DNA of 64,000 bases from Enchytraeus crypticus (GCA_905160935.1 CAJHZI010000534.1:2123934-2187933), one strand, 5' to 3'; shown: positions 1 to 12,725, counted from the first letter of the stretch. Numbers and translations are program-made. Notes: generated from the sequence alone by a model not told the origin.

Positions 1-720
1 CCAAGTTGAAAAGAGATTTAGGAGATTTGAGGAATCTCTGTGGTAGACGAATTGAGAGCAACTCGAAGGGTTCGATTATTCGAATTAATTTGTAGTCCAT
101 CGAACAGTCCATGAGAAGGGGGTGATTTTGCAGAAGATCGAAGAGGGAAGAGAGTTCCATCGAAATATTCTAACCTAGGGATACTATTAGAAGGAATCCT
201 AGTAGACGAATAGTCTAGAGGAAACTAAAGTAAAGCGTAGGAATTTGAGCTAGAGAGCGCATTAGTAATTTGTATATCAAAAGTTATTGTATGTAATATA
301 AAGTGCTTACTTTGGCGATATTTAAAGTGAACTGTAATTAGATAGAAAAGTATAATTTTAAGTTATTCGAATTTCGCGTACACGTGCTATTTGAAATCGT
401 TTACTTTTTTCGTTCTATTATATATCCGTGTATTTTTTTAAATTTATTTTCATATTAAATTAATATTTAATTTAATACAGTCGTTGAAGTTATCAATCAC
501 TTAGTAAGATATCTAGATTCAGTCAAATCGAGGAAAGGTAAAAATTCCAAAAATAATTATTAGAGGTATTTTATTGGGAATTTGAATCCTGGACCATTTG
601 ATGTCAGGTCCTCATTTTACCTCAGATTAAAAATTGTAGAATCAGGTTCCTGACATTAAAAATTTGTGGTGCCTAGACCCGGGAAAAAAGTTGTAGAATC
701 AGGTTCCTGACAGATGGTTA
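1..720. other. AT-rich stretch, possible LTR-retroelement leader remnant
   Basis: No gene is visible. A 22-base motif (TTGTAGAATCAGGTTCCTGA plus CA) occurs at 634-655 and again at 691-712. Between the copies lies TGGTGCCTAGACCCGGGAA, which begins with TGG and resembles the tRNA primer-binding site found just inside the 5' LTR of some Gypsy/BEL elements. No gag or pol reading frame follows, so this is at most a fragment. The assignment is inference. Confidence 0.2.
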
Positions 721-819
721 ATGCGATGATAACTTTGCTTAACTAAGATTCCTAAGACGAGATAAAGAGTATGCCTTTGTGTGACCTCGTGTCGAGAGCC
801 GTCAATTATTCCCTCAAGT

Positions 820-1090
820 GTTGCCTTAAATGTTGTTCTCAAATATTGCCTTCAAACTCTGCACTGTTGCTCTTCAATATTACTCTCTTCTCTTGCTCTT
901 CAACAATGTTGCTTTGTTGCTCTTCAATTGTTGTTGCTCTTCAACGTTGCTCTGTTGCTCTTCAATGTTGCTCTGTTGCTCTTCAATGTTGCTTTGTTGC
1001 TCTTCAATATTGCTTTGTTGCTCTTCAACGTTGCTCTGTTGCTCTTCAATGTTGCTCTGTTGCTCTTCAATGTTGCTCTGTTGTTTGTCT
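820..1090. repeat. 21-bp minisatellite
   Basis: About a dozen copies of a 21-base unit close to TTGCTCTTCAATGTTGCTCT. All three plus-strand frames and one minus-strand frame stay open because the unit length is a multiple of three. The resulting Leu/Cys/Ser-rich translations are artefacts of the repeat. Confidence 0.85.
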
Positions 1091-1454
1091 GGTGGAGTAA
1101 ATCTCAACAAACACCCTGGTAGACCTCCACAGTTTCTTGATAACTCGCTCATGACCCAGCCATCTTCACAAGCGATTCTTCCCGGGACATTGATCCGCTA
1201 TCGATTCTAACTCCCAGGGGAGCTATTAACCCCTCCCCCCACAAAACTATTAACCCCCCACTATTGCTTCTAAGGTAACGACGTCTGGAGCTCTAGGGGA
1301 CAGACAGGCGTCATCAATTAAATCAGCTCAACAAGACCTCACTGGCTCTGCCGTGTGACACGCGCAGAGACACTAATAGACTTTCTGTATCTCTATGAAA
1401 TGAGGGAACTGTTGAACGGCGTAAGATGGGTTATGGTTAGGTTGTTGTATTTCA

Positions 1455-1487
1455 GCGAGAGCGAGAGAGAGAGAGAGAGAAAGAGAA

Positions 1488-1520
<33 letters not shown>

Positions 1521-1524
1521 TAGA

Positions 1525-1578
<54 letters not shown>

Positions 1579-1595
1579 TAGATAGAGAGAAAAGA
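1455..1595. repeat. (GA)n microsatellite
   Basis: Long GA tract with GAAA, GATA and GACA variants. Arg/Glu or Ser/Leu ORFs here are repeat artefacts. Similar GA tracts recur at 2660-2687, 3786-4030, 11728-11895, 33166-33220 and 45733-45990. At 33.2 kb and 44.6 kb a GA tract directly follows a LINE 3' end, so some others may also be retroposon tails. Confidence 0.9.
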
Positions 1596-1599
1596 AAGA

Positions 1600-2655
1600 A
1601 TGAAAAAGTCATATTCATAACAGTTGATTTCGATTAGCGACGACAGTTTAGCATGGAAAACTGTTATCTCTACTTACAGCACAACATTCAGCTGCAGAGA
1701 GACTCTGAGCAAATACATACGTCCTAAGTACTTCAATATTTGCACGCCAGTATTTGCTCGATAATAACGGAATTGAGTTTCATGAACCTACACATTATGG
1801 TTGACTCTCGATGTCCATTTGAAATCTTAAATTAGCTCACAATGTGGTTAGAAAGGCAATAAGAGAAAGATAGAAAACTCACTCTAGCATATGTTGTGTA
1901 TTGTGGTCATGAAGCTACAAGGACACAATATAGTTGTAGATCTTTTGGATAGATGTAGACAGTAAAACACAATATGCCGTGTCACAGTGGACGTGATTTG
2001 ATCCCTATAGATAAATAGAAAGTTCTGATAAATCGTCGCCATCTTAAATCCTCGGCAAGAGATCAGCATTTGAGTTCAGTGCAGAAGATGATTGAGAGAG
2101 TCCGCCGGACTATGAAAGTTTGCAGAACTGCTTTATCTTTCATATCGAGTTAATTATCAACTATTAGTGAAGACTAGCAAAAATCACGTGTGATAAACAA
2201 GGCTTGTGATTGGTTGAGATCTCGTTGATCACGTGACTTGTAGACGTTGATTAGTGGGGGTTATGATATTGATCAGCGAGGTAGCTCTTCCAGTAGTATT
2301 CCAGTAATATCAGATGTATCTCATTTGTTTTAGTGGCATTGAAATGTTATGTAGTTGTGACTGAATTAAGTTCCTCCCTCGTTGAGTGTTTTAACGAGAT
2401 AAGTGGCAGCTCAGCCTCAACTTTGCTTTAGAAAGTTTATATGTAACGGATTTGATTCAGATCTAATTGCAGCAGTTTTATAGGCTGCTATTCTGCCTAA
2501 ATTTACTTAAGCATCTCAGTTCTGGTTATGTTTACTTTTAAATTTTGATAAAGTCAGATTTTGACCTTTCTAAAGAAGGCTAAAAGATTTAGGATTTATG
2601 ACGCCATACTTAGATATATTTAATTTAAAGATGCTTCATGCATGAGGCCTATGTA

Positions 2656-2686
<31 letters not shown>

Positions 2687-3782
2687 TGTGTTTATTTCAT
2701 CATCAACACCAAATCACTGACAAATACAAATAGAAATAAACATTTAAATGAAATTAAAATTTTTTAAAAAATTCCCAGAAACACAGTGTGTCAAACAGTC
2801 TATAAACACCGACACAACAGCCGTCAGGGAAGATGATACACATCTTATCTAGCTGACCACCGTCTATAGCTCACAATGACATGTATAATGCAAAATCAAC
2901 TGAAATAAAAATTTATATCAGAATTAATGTACAAACTAAAAGAAAGGAAATAAATTACAAATTAATCTGTTTAGAAAGCAGTTAGCCAAGTCACAATTCT
3001 ATCTGAACATTTACACAAAAAACGAAAATATAGACATTTACAAGCCATCAAACAAAATATATTTGTAACGTTTTGGTTAATTCAGCTAGAGTCCTCGAAA
3101 TGCGGATATATTTTTTAACTTGAACTTTAAACGGGTACCAAAGAATAGTACAACTTGCTAAAATATGTTGGAGACAACCATAAATTTGTTTTGTGATGCT
3201 ATGATGTATCAACATTAAATTAAATTTATACGCAGAGTATTGAAATACCTAAATACCTAGCTGTTTTCGTGTTGTCATGCAGGAGTCTCGCATGATATAA
3301 CACTCCTTCAGAGGTAATACGATTCCTAGGTTGAAGATTTAATTGTTAATCATTTTATTTCATTCTATTTTTAACGAAAATAGCAGAAACAGATGCACAA
3401 TTTTGTTTGTCTACTATACGGTTTTACATTTTATAAAGCTGATCAAGTAAATTCTATGTGGATTTCAGTGCAAGACAATGTCGACAAATACATGTTGTGT
3501 ATCCCACACTTCTCAACATTTCTTTCTCGCAGTTAATTTTGGTAATGCACTTGTTCCAGTCTAAATCAGAATTATGGACATTCGATGTTCGAGGGCAAAC
3601 TCCCGACTTGATGAAATCCCACTGGTGGGATTTCCCGTCTCGTTTGAAATACGCCTCATTCATTGGTTGCTAGGCAGGGCTCTCGGAATCATTAGATACG
3701 GTCACCTTGGTGACCTGAGACGAAACAGGAAGTTAGTGAGATTGTTGATCTCTGAGACTACAGCTTCCTGCTTTCCCCTGTG

Positions 3783-3785
<3 letters not shown>
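1600..3785. other. Intergenic, no supported gene
   Basis: AT-rich sequence with only short ORFs (up to about 70 codons) that show no recognisable motif or coding-like composition. A short GA tract is at 2660-2687. I see no RNA gene or mobile element. Confidence 0.5.
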
Positions 3786-3818
<33 letters not shown>

Positions 3819-4030
3819 GAGAGGGGAAGAGAGAGGGGAAGAGAGAGCGAGAGAGAAAGGGGGAGACAGACAGAGGGGAGACAGAGGAAGAGAGAGCGAG
3901 AGAAAGAGGGGAGACAGACAGAGGGAGAGAGATAGGAGAGAGAAAGAAAGATAGGGGGAGAGAGAGAAAGAGAGAGGGATAGAGAGAGAGAGAGAGAGAG
4001 GGAGAGAAAGAGAGAGAGAGAAAGAGCGAG
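3786..4030. repeat. GA-rich imperfect microsatellite
   Basis: Purine-only tract of about 245 bases with interspersed GGGGA, GACA and GCGAG variants. The two overlapping antisense Ser/Leu-rich ORFs of about 130 codons come entirely from this tract and are not genes. Confidence 0.85.
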
Positions 4031-4904
4031 CGGAAGAATGAAAGATTATAGATATAATATTGCTGTGATATCTCCCGACACATCTTTCTCTCCAGCACAC
4101 GGGACCCAGGAGACAAGAAGTCGACTACAATGTAACCAATGTTATTCCATGAGACCTCACAAAGCGCTCAACTCTTCCACGGGTACTCATAAGACTCTTT
4201 CTCTCTTCCTCTAGTACTGCGCTGATTTGCTATTGTTTAGTTCCTGAGAGTAAGGACTTTCTCTAAATAATCCCACAACAATCAACAGCCATGGCTCTAG
4301 TGGGATTGAAAGACAACGCAAGAACGTATTAGTCTTCATGAACATGTTAAGTGCACATGGTTGTTGAAATTATTTATTGTTACTATACAATCGGTGTATG
4401 CAAAATGAGCGTACAGTTAGTGTACAGTCGACGTATATAAAAGAATACAGCAACCCTGTTTCTTTCCACAGATTGGATGCAGTGAAGGACATCAGGTGTC
4501 GGGAAGCGCCGCTGTCGATAAATTTGTTTGTATAAAGTCATTACATTACCAAACATCAAACAAAATCGCGAGTCGTGGGTTTTATTGCGTGAGACTGGTT
4601 AACGCTGTTAAAGGTTGAGTTTTACGAGATTTTCTGCTGATAGTGTTAACAACCGAGAGAATTTTGTAGACTGAGCGCCTTCAGGCCTAAAATCTGCTTC
4701 TCGTTAAATAATTTAAACAAATTCTAGCTACCGTAACAGAAATAGTCATACGGTCAATTACTTCGTTTATTAGTCTACAACAATAAGCACCATTTTAGCG
4801 CTACATTGCGCAATTCTAGTACTTAGCGAACAGCCAATAGGCCACATCGAGAGATTTCTTAAGATTTGCTATCAGCCAATAGGGCATGGCGAGAGCATTT
4901 TCCA

Positions 4905-5128
4905 TTCATACATCATGAAGTTTTAAAGGACAGATCCTGTGGTGAATTAAACTCTCGTGTGTTCCATTCCCAGACGCGCTGATCTGAGAGTAAAATCTCG
5001 GACATTCACATGAGACTGGTTATACGGAAAATGGACTAAATTGCCTAACGGTTTAAACATGTGGTATTAAAAGTGATAGATATCAACATAGTTGATCATT
5101 TCAGTATAATGCGTGTTTACATTTTTAT
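4905..5128 (+). mobile_element. tRNA-derived SINE, family 1, 5'-truncated copy
   Basis: Shares its body with the fuller copy at 13935-14207 and with reverse copies near 31.2-31.5 kb and 57.2-57.4 kb. Common landmarks are the B-box-like GTGTTCCATTCCCAG, then TGAGAGTAAAATCTCGGACA, then AATGGACTAAATTGCCTAAC, then GTTGATCATTTCA. The A-box half is missing here. The stretch before it, 4040-4900, holds no gene I can see. Confidence 0.7.
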
Positions 5129-5430
5129 CTTCGTTTCATGTTAGTAAGTCTCTCTGTTGCTGATTAATAGAGTTTATATTTCTATACTTCAGATCATGTC
5201 ATCAGTTTCAAGTTTCATTTCTTTACTGTTGCAAGTAGATTTTCATTGTTTTCTTCTCTATTCACTCTAGGCTGCACACAGATCAGCTGGTGGTAGAAAT
5301 GGCACATGACAAAGTCTCGTGTACACAGCATTGGTTAGCCATGGTGGGCAGCCTCAGTTATATAAACAGTAAAACAGTAAGACAGATTTCTAGAACGATA
5401 AAGAGACAGAATGAGAGATACATGTATATA

Positions 5431-5436
<6 letters not shown>

Positions 5437-5468
<32 letters not shown>

Positions 5469-5475
5469 ATATATC

Positions 5476-5540
<65 letters not shown>
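5437..5540. repeat. (TA)n-(GA)n compound microsatellite
   Basis: TA dinucleotides run to about 5500 and switch directly into GA dinucleotides. The same TA-to-GA junction occurs at 27730-27815 and 45730-45990. The switch from one dinucleotide to the other looks like stepwise mutation at the end of a tract. Confidence 0.9.
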
Positions 5541-5548
<8 letters not shown>

Positions 5549-5664
5549 ACATAGATAGAGGCAGATAATTACACAGAGTAGAGCAGAGTACGGGTAGCGA
5601 TGTTTTCTTGTATGGAGAGAAACTGACTGAGCAATAAAGATAATGGCAGTCCTGACATCACAGG

Positions 5665-6035
5665 CCAACCACAGGTGAACCACAGGTCAACCACGGGTTA
5701 ACCACAGGTCAACCACAGGTTAACCACGGGTTAACCACAGGCCAACCACAGGTTAACCACAGGTCAACCACAGGTTAACCACAGGTTAACCACAGGTCAA
5801 CCACAGGTTAACCACGGGTTAACACCAAGTCACCCACGGGTTAACACCAGGTCACCCACGGGTTAAACACATGTTAACGACAGGTTATCAACAGGTTAAC
5901 CGCAGGTTAACCACGGGTTAACCACATCTTAACGACAGATTATCAACAGGTCAACAACAGGTTAACATGTTAACCACATGTTAACAACAGGTTAACCACA
6001 GGTCAACCACAGCTTAACAACAGCTTCAACTACGG
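5665..6035. repeat. 11-bp minisatellite
   Basis: About thirty copies of an 11-base unit near AGGTTAACCAC, with variants AGGTCAACCAC and GGGTTAACACC. The unit contains the palindrome GTTAAC. No coding potential. Confidence 0.9.
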
Positions 6036-6038
6036 TTA

Positions 6039-6494
<456 letters not shown>

Positions 6495-6667
6495 TTATAG
6501 GACTACAAGATATACATTAGTGGTAACGAGTCACGGACAAACCTTTTTCTTGTAGCTTTTATTTCTCTAATCCGCCCTCCATCAATCTCTATTAGCATTT
6601 CATCTATTTCACACATCGCCCCTCGTCGTCGTTTACCTCTCCTTCTCTCTATCTCTCTCTCTCTTTT

Positions 6668-6699
<32 letters not shown>

Positions 6700-6830
6700 A
6701 ACTTCTATCAATATCTCTCATTTTCTCTCAATCTCTATAACATGTTCAATAAATGTCTTGTTTGCTCCTTCTTCCGTCTATAACTTCTTCTTCTTCTTCT
6801 TCTCTCTCTCTCTCTCTCTCTCGTCCCATC

Positions 6831-6834
<4 letters not shown>

Positions 6835-6908
<74 letters not shown>

Positions 6909-6937
6909 GACATACATGTATATATATATATATATAT

Positions 6938-6972
<35 letters not shown>

Positions 6973-7023
6973 CATATATATATATATATTATATATATAT
7001 ACAGTATATATATATTATATATA

Positions 7024-7056
<33 letters not shown>
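6835..7056. repeat. (TA)n microsatellite with GACATA interruptions
   Basis: Over 200 bases of TA dinucleotide broken by TGACATACATG and CAGTA spacers. A CT-rich tract precedes it (about 6640-6830). From 7090 to 7780 I see no gene or structured repeat. Confidence 0.9.
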
Positions 7057-7058
<2 letters not shown>

Positions 7059-7788
7059 ACCACGCGTGCGATGTATTACTTACTCAGAAGTTCTCCTGAC
7101 ATGTGAGACAGTGGGACAGTGGGACAGTGGGACAGTGGGATGCATAGTATTATGATTTCTCGTTTATTCGTAAGAGATCTCACATGCATTGTACTGTATG
7201 TACATATATTTATGCTAAATACATGTCAAACATAATATATAGGTTTACATGCGTACAAGTACAACTATAAATACTGTAAAATTATACAGTATACATAAAC
7301 TACTGTACAGAGCACTCCGCTAAGTAATGAAAACATTCTCTTTACCTTTTACCGCGAAAAAGAATTGTCAATTCTTGTTTCGCACGTTCTTTCTCCCCTA
7401 TGACCCCCCTTTATCGCTTACAACCCCTCCCCCCACACTAAACCCATCCCACGAGAATTAGTCGAGTATGGTCCAGCTAAATGCTTCGCTAAATCGGTTA
7501 AGACTCGAAAATCTACAAAATTCTAATAAATCAAACAATAGGCTATAAAGAAATAAGTAACGAAAGCTTGTTATACGTTAATTTCCGCTGTCTGAGTATC
7601 CCAGCACAAGGAAATAGTGCCCAGAATCAAGTTTTACATAAGTATATTTGTCAGAGTTGAAAGATTAGTAGGCGTCTAACAGCGAAATGAATGTAAATTA
7701 TAATGTAATGTGCTTGTATTTACTTGGCTAAATACGATCAAAAAGGATTTGAGAGCATTAGACATTTCAAGGGAAGACGATGTGAAGA

Positions 7789-7960
7789 TTGCTGATGATA
7801 GAAACGAATGGAGGAATGTTGCCGCCCTATGTTCTGTACAGAACTCAAGGAACTGATGAGGTGCTTGTATTTAATTGGGTCAAGAATTACTTTAGCGATT
7901 CAATGGCGAAAGACGCTCGAAAGAAGATTCTAATTGTTTTCACTTGTTGTATATCAGAAT
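7789..7960 (+). pseudogene. Possible DDE transposase fragment
   Basis: A 65-codon frame begins with residues reading IETNGGMLPPYVLYR and continues into WVKNYFSDSMAKDARKKILI. The NGGMLPPYVLYR stretch resembles the region upstream of the second catalytic aspartate in pogo/Tigger-type transposases, from family knowledge only. No catalytic residue, zinc finger or inverted repeat can be tied to it, and downstream similarity fades into another frame. At best it is a decayed scrap; it could also be a chance ORF. Confidence 0.3.
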
Positions 7961-8309
7961 TAGGCTGCATTTCCTTGGCGTATTGAATGGACATCGCAGA
8001 CCAAGTTCATTTGCACTACAGAAAAGAAGATTCACACGAATTTTACGAGTCATGATCATCGCTTCATCGTATCTGAGCATTATGAGATCCTGTACATCCT
8101 GTAGATCCTGCGAAATCCTGGCCTAGAGCTTAAATCACTGAGACAACAAGCAGACATTGCTCTTAGCTCGGTCAGACAAACGATCTTGTTGACTCTAGCG
8201 AGAGGTTAGAGTAACTTGTTGTTCGGTCAGAGAGCTCAAAGCATCCATATTGTATGAGATCTACGATCTCTCATTGAGAATGTTTGCCAGAGCACTTTAC
8301 TGTGCATTA

Positions 8310-8625
8310 GCTTAAATCACGAGCGAATACTCTATGACAGTATCTGACAATCACTTCACTTAAATCACGAGTGATTACTCTATGACAGTATCTGACAATC
8401 ACTTCACTTAAATCACGAGTGATTACTCTATGACAGTATCTGACAATCACTTCACTTAAATCACGAGTGATTACTCTATGACAGTATCTGACAATCACTT
8501 CACTTAAATCACGAGTGAATACTCTGTGACACTATCTGACAATCACTTCGCTTAAATCACGAGTGAATACCCTGTGACAGTATCTGACAATCACTTCGCT
8601 TAAATCACGAGTGATTACTGCATTG
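8310..8625. repeat. 48-bp tandem repeat, about 7 copies
   Basis: The unit contains CTTAAATCACGAGTGATTAC and then TATGACAGTATCTGACAATC. The minus-strand ORF with a 16-residue period is an artefact of the unit length (48 = 16 codons). Copies are nearly identical, suggesting recent expansion. Confidence 0.9.
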
Positions 8626-8747
8626 TGTTTGTGTGATAATATGTGAAATTATGTGGCGAATTAATTTATGGAAAACAGATATAAATAAGTTAAGAGAAAC
8701 TCTGGAGAGACAGAGGAGTGAGAGGAGTGTCAGAAAATGAAGTATGA

Positions 8748-8900
8748 TCTAGAGAAGAGAGTCATTAAAGTCATAACTCGACTGTGCAAGGTACAGATCT
8801 AGAGAAGAGCGTCATTAAAGTCATAACTCGACTGCACAAGGTACAGATCTAGAGAAGAGAGTCATTAAAGTCTTAACTCGACTGCACAAGGTACAGAAGG
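8748..8900. repeat. 50-bp tandem repeat, 3 copies
   Basis: Three copies of a unit beginning GATCTAGAGAAGAG and ending GACTGCACAAGGTAC. A short GGTACAGATACGTGTACA-type array follows to about 8975. Confidence 0.85.
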
Positions 8901-9218
8901 TACAGATACGTGAACAGTTACTTGTACAGATACGTGTACAGATGGGTGTACAGATACGTGTACGATACTTGTACACTGAAGAAATATGAACACGCTTTGA
9001 ACTGTGACGTTTAGAGCTTCAACGAGTGTCAGAGACAGAAAAATACTGCAATACTTGAAGAAATATAGAGTTACCAACTCTTAAAACACTCTTTTGTCTC
9101 ATAATTAGAAATGGCCTCGTGCAGATGAAGTTGACTTCTCTCATACTAAGCACTCAGCTATACGGTCGATCCTCAGAGACACAGATGAACAACTAATCAG
9201 AAATACACGACGAGCGAG

Positions 9219-9385
9219 TTACCTGAATGAAGTGAACTATTTTGCAGGTGTATCTGTGAGTTACCTGGATGAAGTGAACTATTTTACAGGTGTATCTGTG
9301 AGTTACCTTAATGAAGTGAACTATTTTGCAGGTGTATCTGTGAGTTACCTGGATGAAGTGAACTATTTTGCAGGTGTATCTATCG
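9219..9385 (-). repeat. 42-bp tandem repeat spanning the GPCR exon 1 donor
   Basis: Four splice donors at exact 42-base spacing lie on the minus strand, with exon ends at 9349, 9307, 9265 and 9223. Three read CAG|GTAACT and one AAG|GTAACT. Each unit carries the exon's last 24 bases (YTCKIVHFIQ) followed by intron sequence. Because 42 is 14 codons, using any later donor adds 14, 28 or 42 residues without a frameshift. Confidence 0.9.
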
Positions 9386-9762
9386 AGGAACCAGGTCTCG
9401 GTCACGTCTCCGAGCATCGTGGGCGGCAGACAGACGAAGAGAACGAGCTCGTCAGCCACGGCTAGGTTGACGATGAAGTAGTTGGTGACTGTGCGCATGG
9501 CGGTGTTACGAAACACGACGTAGCAGACGATGAAGTTGCCGACCAGCCCCCCGATGAAGACGATCATGTAGGCGACGATCAGGAACCATTCGAAGGTCGT
9601 GGGGAAGATGTAGTCGAGGATGTAGTCCATGTAATCATCCTGGGACATGCAGTCACGGAAGCGACATTGTTTAGAAGTCAAGTTCGGATCGGAAGAGTTA
9701 ATCCGGTGTAGGAGGTCAGCTATAGCTGGGACCAGTGGAGAAATATCCGTTTGATTGAGCAT
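9349..9762 (-). CDS. Neuropeptide GPCR, orexin/allatotropin-receptor-like, first coding exon (partial gene)
   Basis: This exon encodes the N-terminal 138 residues of a class A GPCR. The N-terminus has glycosylation sequons (NQT, NSS, NLT). TM1 reads FLIVAYMIVFIGGLVGN with the conserved GN. MRTVTNYFIVNLAVADE marks ICL1 and TM2 with the LAxAD aspartate. ETWF follows in ECL1, then the TM3 cysteine in YTCKIVHFIQ. The MRTVTNYFIVNL block and the exon end just after the TM3-start glutamine match orexin and allatotropin receptors, which respond to amidated neuropeptides at the plasma membrane. The ATG at 9760-9762 (read on the minus strand) is the first in frame after a stop. The donor is CAG|GTAACT; three further in-frame donors follow in a tandem repeat. 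TM3-TM7 are not found between here and position 1, so the rest lies beyond the window or is lost. Confidence 0.85.
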
Positions 9763-9776
9763 GCTGATTGGTTAAT

Positions 9777-9809
9777 TCACTGCTGAGATATTTTGGTATG
9801 ATTGAGCAT
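9777..9809 (-). other. Upstream ORF made by duplication of the GPCR start region
   Basis: A copy of the start region lies 47 bases upstream of the receptor ATG. It encodes MLNHTKISQQ and a stop, against MLNQTDIS at the real start. The flanking AACCAATCAGC is also duplicated. If transcribed it is a ten-codon uORF ending before the receptor ATG. It could reduce or tune translation of the receptor; that role is inference. Confidence 0.6.
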
Positions 9810-9849
9810 GCTGATTGGTTGATTCATTGTTAGAATCTAATTACATCAC

Positions 9850-11420
9850 CGGTAAAAATGATCGATAAGTTACATAACCGTAAATCGCTATAGTAGGCCT
9901 ACTAGTTAAGAAAAACTAATATATTACTGTGATTATTCTTTAATATCTATATTGTGATTACACTATACTATTATTACTACTATATTAGTTAACTAAATTA
10001 ATGCAAACTATTTATATAATTAGGCCTAGCCTTTACATAATTTATTTACCTAACAAATTATTTTTCCATTAAGAATTAAAATAAAATCCACAAACTATTT
10101 ATGCATCCCATTTAGATTTTAAAGCGTTAACTTGCAGTGGACACAAGTGACTTGCACCTCATATCTGAGGTTTATTAGGGTTCAGGAACGTAAGACTTTG
10201 GGGCTTTTTTAGGAATTCTGAGCGATGACATTTTTTTGATTGTTCCATCCACGCCTATATTCAGTCACATTGCAAGACTCAGAAAACTGCTTAATGCTGT
10301 ATTCACTAATTCACAACGTATTTTGTTTTCTCTTATGTCATTGATGAAATCGTAATGATCTCTTAGACTTTTAGAAACAGAGCTCACAGTTTATACTTCA
10401 CTTACAGTGCAGTAGATCATGGGTGACAAAGGTTTTATTATGAGGATGCGTTGTGAAGAACAAATTGTTGCTATCTCAGAAGATGTGAAACCAATCATAG
10501 AACACAACGGATGGTTTTGTTTCGTCATTCTGCACTTTCCTGTATCACCGGCTTATATATCAGCTTATCAATATCAACTTCTTTATCTGTATCAACAACT
10601 TATCGTATCAACTTATTATCTATATCAGCAACTAATCTACTTCAACAATTTGTCTGTATCAACTGTTTAACTGAATAAGCTTCTTATCTATATCAACAGC
10701 CTCTCCCGTCTGTTATGTATATTTGTATTTGAAGGACGTAGGGGGGGGGTGATGAATAAAAGCACCCTCCCTACCCGTCAGAATAAATTAGTGAAGAGAA
10801 AATTTGACAGAATTCAAAGAAGTAATCTTTGCGTATGATTCTATGGCTCAATGTAAGAATAAAATAGAGAGGAGGGTGGAGAGGGAGAGAGAAAGACAGT
10901 GACAGAGAAAATAGAAAGAGAGGGAGATGAAGAGATAGAGAGAATGCTGATAAGCTTTCGCCACTCATCAGGTTCATAGAACGATTGGGGGTAGGATTGG
11001 AACTTAAGCCAATCCAATTCACAGAGCCAATTGGCATAAAACTAAGACATTAATCAATTAGCTTGAAATATATCTGTTCTGGCTATTAAGCTTTTTAAAT
11101 GCTAATTTCTCTATATCATATAATGTCTGGTTTGATGTTTTAAGCTAAAAACTATTATTTTAAACTAGTGAGATTTGCTTCACAAACCAGTAAATTTAAT
11201 TAAGTCAAAGAAAAAAGCTCCATGCTGTATGACTGTACAAGTTTAACAACCTTAAATAATTAATAATTTAGTCCTACTCGTATGTTAAACGATGTAAGAG
11301 GATTACGAAAATTTCTATAAATCCATCAAGAGTTACGGCATCGCCACATAGAACAGAATGAAGCACTGAAGCAGAGCAGTCTAGAAATAAGTCACTGCAC
11401 CCCCACACCGCTACTTGTAA
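9850..11420. other. Intergenic, no supported gene
   Basis: AT-rich. The 83-codon ORF at 10419-10670 ends in a TATCAACAACTTATC-type repeat and has no recognisable domain. A GA-rich patch is at 10865-10945. No RNA gene is seen. Confidence 0.5.
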
Positions 11421-11550
11421 CCTAAAGTATTGCTGCCTCAGTGTAACATAGAGCATTTCTCCTCAGTGTAACATAGAGTATTGCTGCCTCAGTGTAACAT
11501 AGAGCAGTACTGCCTCAGTGTAACATAGAGCATTGCTGCCTCACACACCT
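11420..11550. repeat. Tandem repeat of about 30 bp
   Basis: Four to five copies of a unit containing CTCAGTGTAACATAGAGCA. No coding potential. Confidence 0.8.
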
Positions 11551-11725
11551 CACACCTCTCTCTTGTCAGTAAACTTTTTGCAGCTTGAGAATCCTTCTCA
11601 CTTTATGTAGACAATATAAAGAGTTGGTATTTCTTTTTTACTATTTACTAATACAAATAACCAACATACATTTACTTACTGCAAACAATCATCTCTTTAA
11701 ATGGAGAGTGGAAGTTTGTTGATGC

Positions 11726-11727
<2 letters not shown>

Positions 11728-11799
<72 letters not shown>

Positions 11800-11853
11800 G
11801 TGAGTAAGAGAGAGAGAGGGAGAAAGAGAGAGAGGGAAAGAGATAGAGAGAGG

Positions 11854-11888
<35 letters not shown>

Positions 11889-12095
11889 TGATAGAGAGAG
11901 GGCCAAGTGCATGCTTACTGGAGAATCATAAAACATAGGAACAAGTACTCAATTACACATACATAAACAAGGACATACACACATTGTCACAAAGATACGC
12001 ACACATACAAATCCCATTCTGTCTGTAAGGACAAGTGTTTTATGGGACTCTTGATGATTGGAGGGTTTGTTGACAAAGTATTGATGTATCAGCTA

Positions 12096-12152
<57 letters not shown>

Positions 12153-12235
12153 TACACACACACACACATACAAACACACATATACACATACACACACACA
12201 CATACACACACATACAGATATACATGCAGCAATGC
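11728..12235. repeat. (GA)n and (CA)n microsatellites
   Basis: A GA tract fills 11728-11895. After about 200 bases of ordinary sequence, a CA tract fills 12098-12235, first pure and then with TACACA variants. ORFs here are artefacts. Confidence 0.9.
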
Positions 12236-12239
12236 ACAC

Positions 12240-12725
12240 ACATACATGCAGCTATATCATACCTTCATTTTATAATAGGCAGCTACATCATGCTTTCATT
12301 AGCTTACAGGCAGCTACATTATGCCTTCATAATATTTAATTAATAGGCAGCTACATCAGGCCTTAGTTAGTTTAAATGCAGCTTTCATGCTTTCAGTAGT
12401 TTACAGCAGTTAATTATATCATTACTTAATTCAGTAGTTTATAGGCAGTTGTATCATGACTTCAGAAGTTCTCATGCAGCTGTATGTTGTATCATGTCTG
12501 TAGTAGTTTATAGGCAGCTGAATCATGTCTGTAGTAGTTTATAGGCAGCTGAATCAAGCCTGTAGTAGTTTATAGGCAGCTTAATCATGCCTGTAGTAGT
12601 TTATAGGCAGCTTAATCATGCCTGTAGTAGTTTAAAGGCAGCTGTGGCATGCCTTCTGTAGTATTTAGGCAGCTGAATCATGCCTGTAGTAGTTTTTATA
12701 GGCAGCTTAACTTAATCATGCCTGT
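12240..12725. repeat. Minisatellite of about 31 bp
   Basis: About fourteen degenerate copies of a unit combining GGCAGCTGAATCATGCCTGT and AGTAGTTTATA. Copies towards the right are more alike, so expansion was probably most recent there. 12726-13040 holds no recognised gene. Confidence 0.85.

Noticed and set aside
8300..8630. CRISPR-like array of 48-bp repeats
   Set aside because: Units are contiguous with no unique spacers, and the context is a eukaryotic nuclear genome. The same applies to the other regular arrays here.
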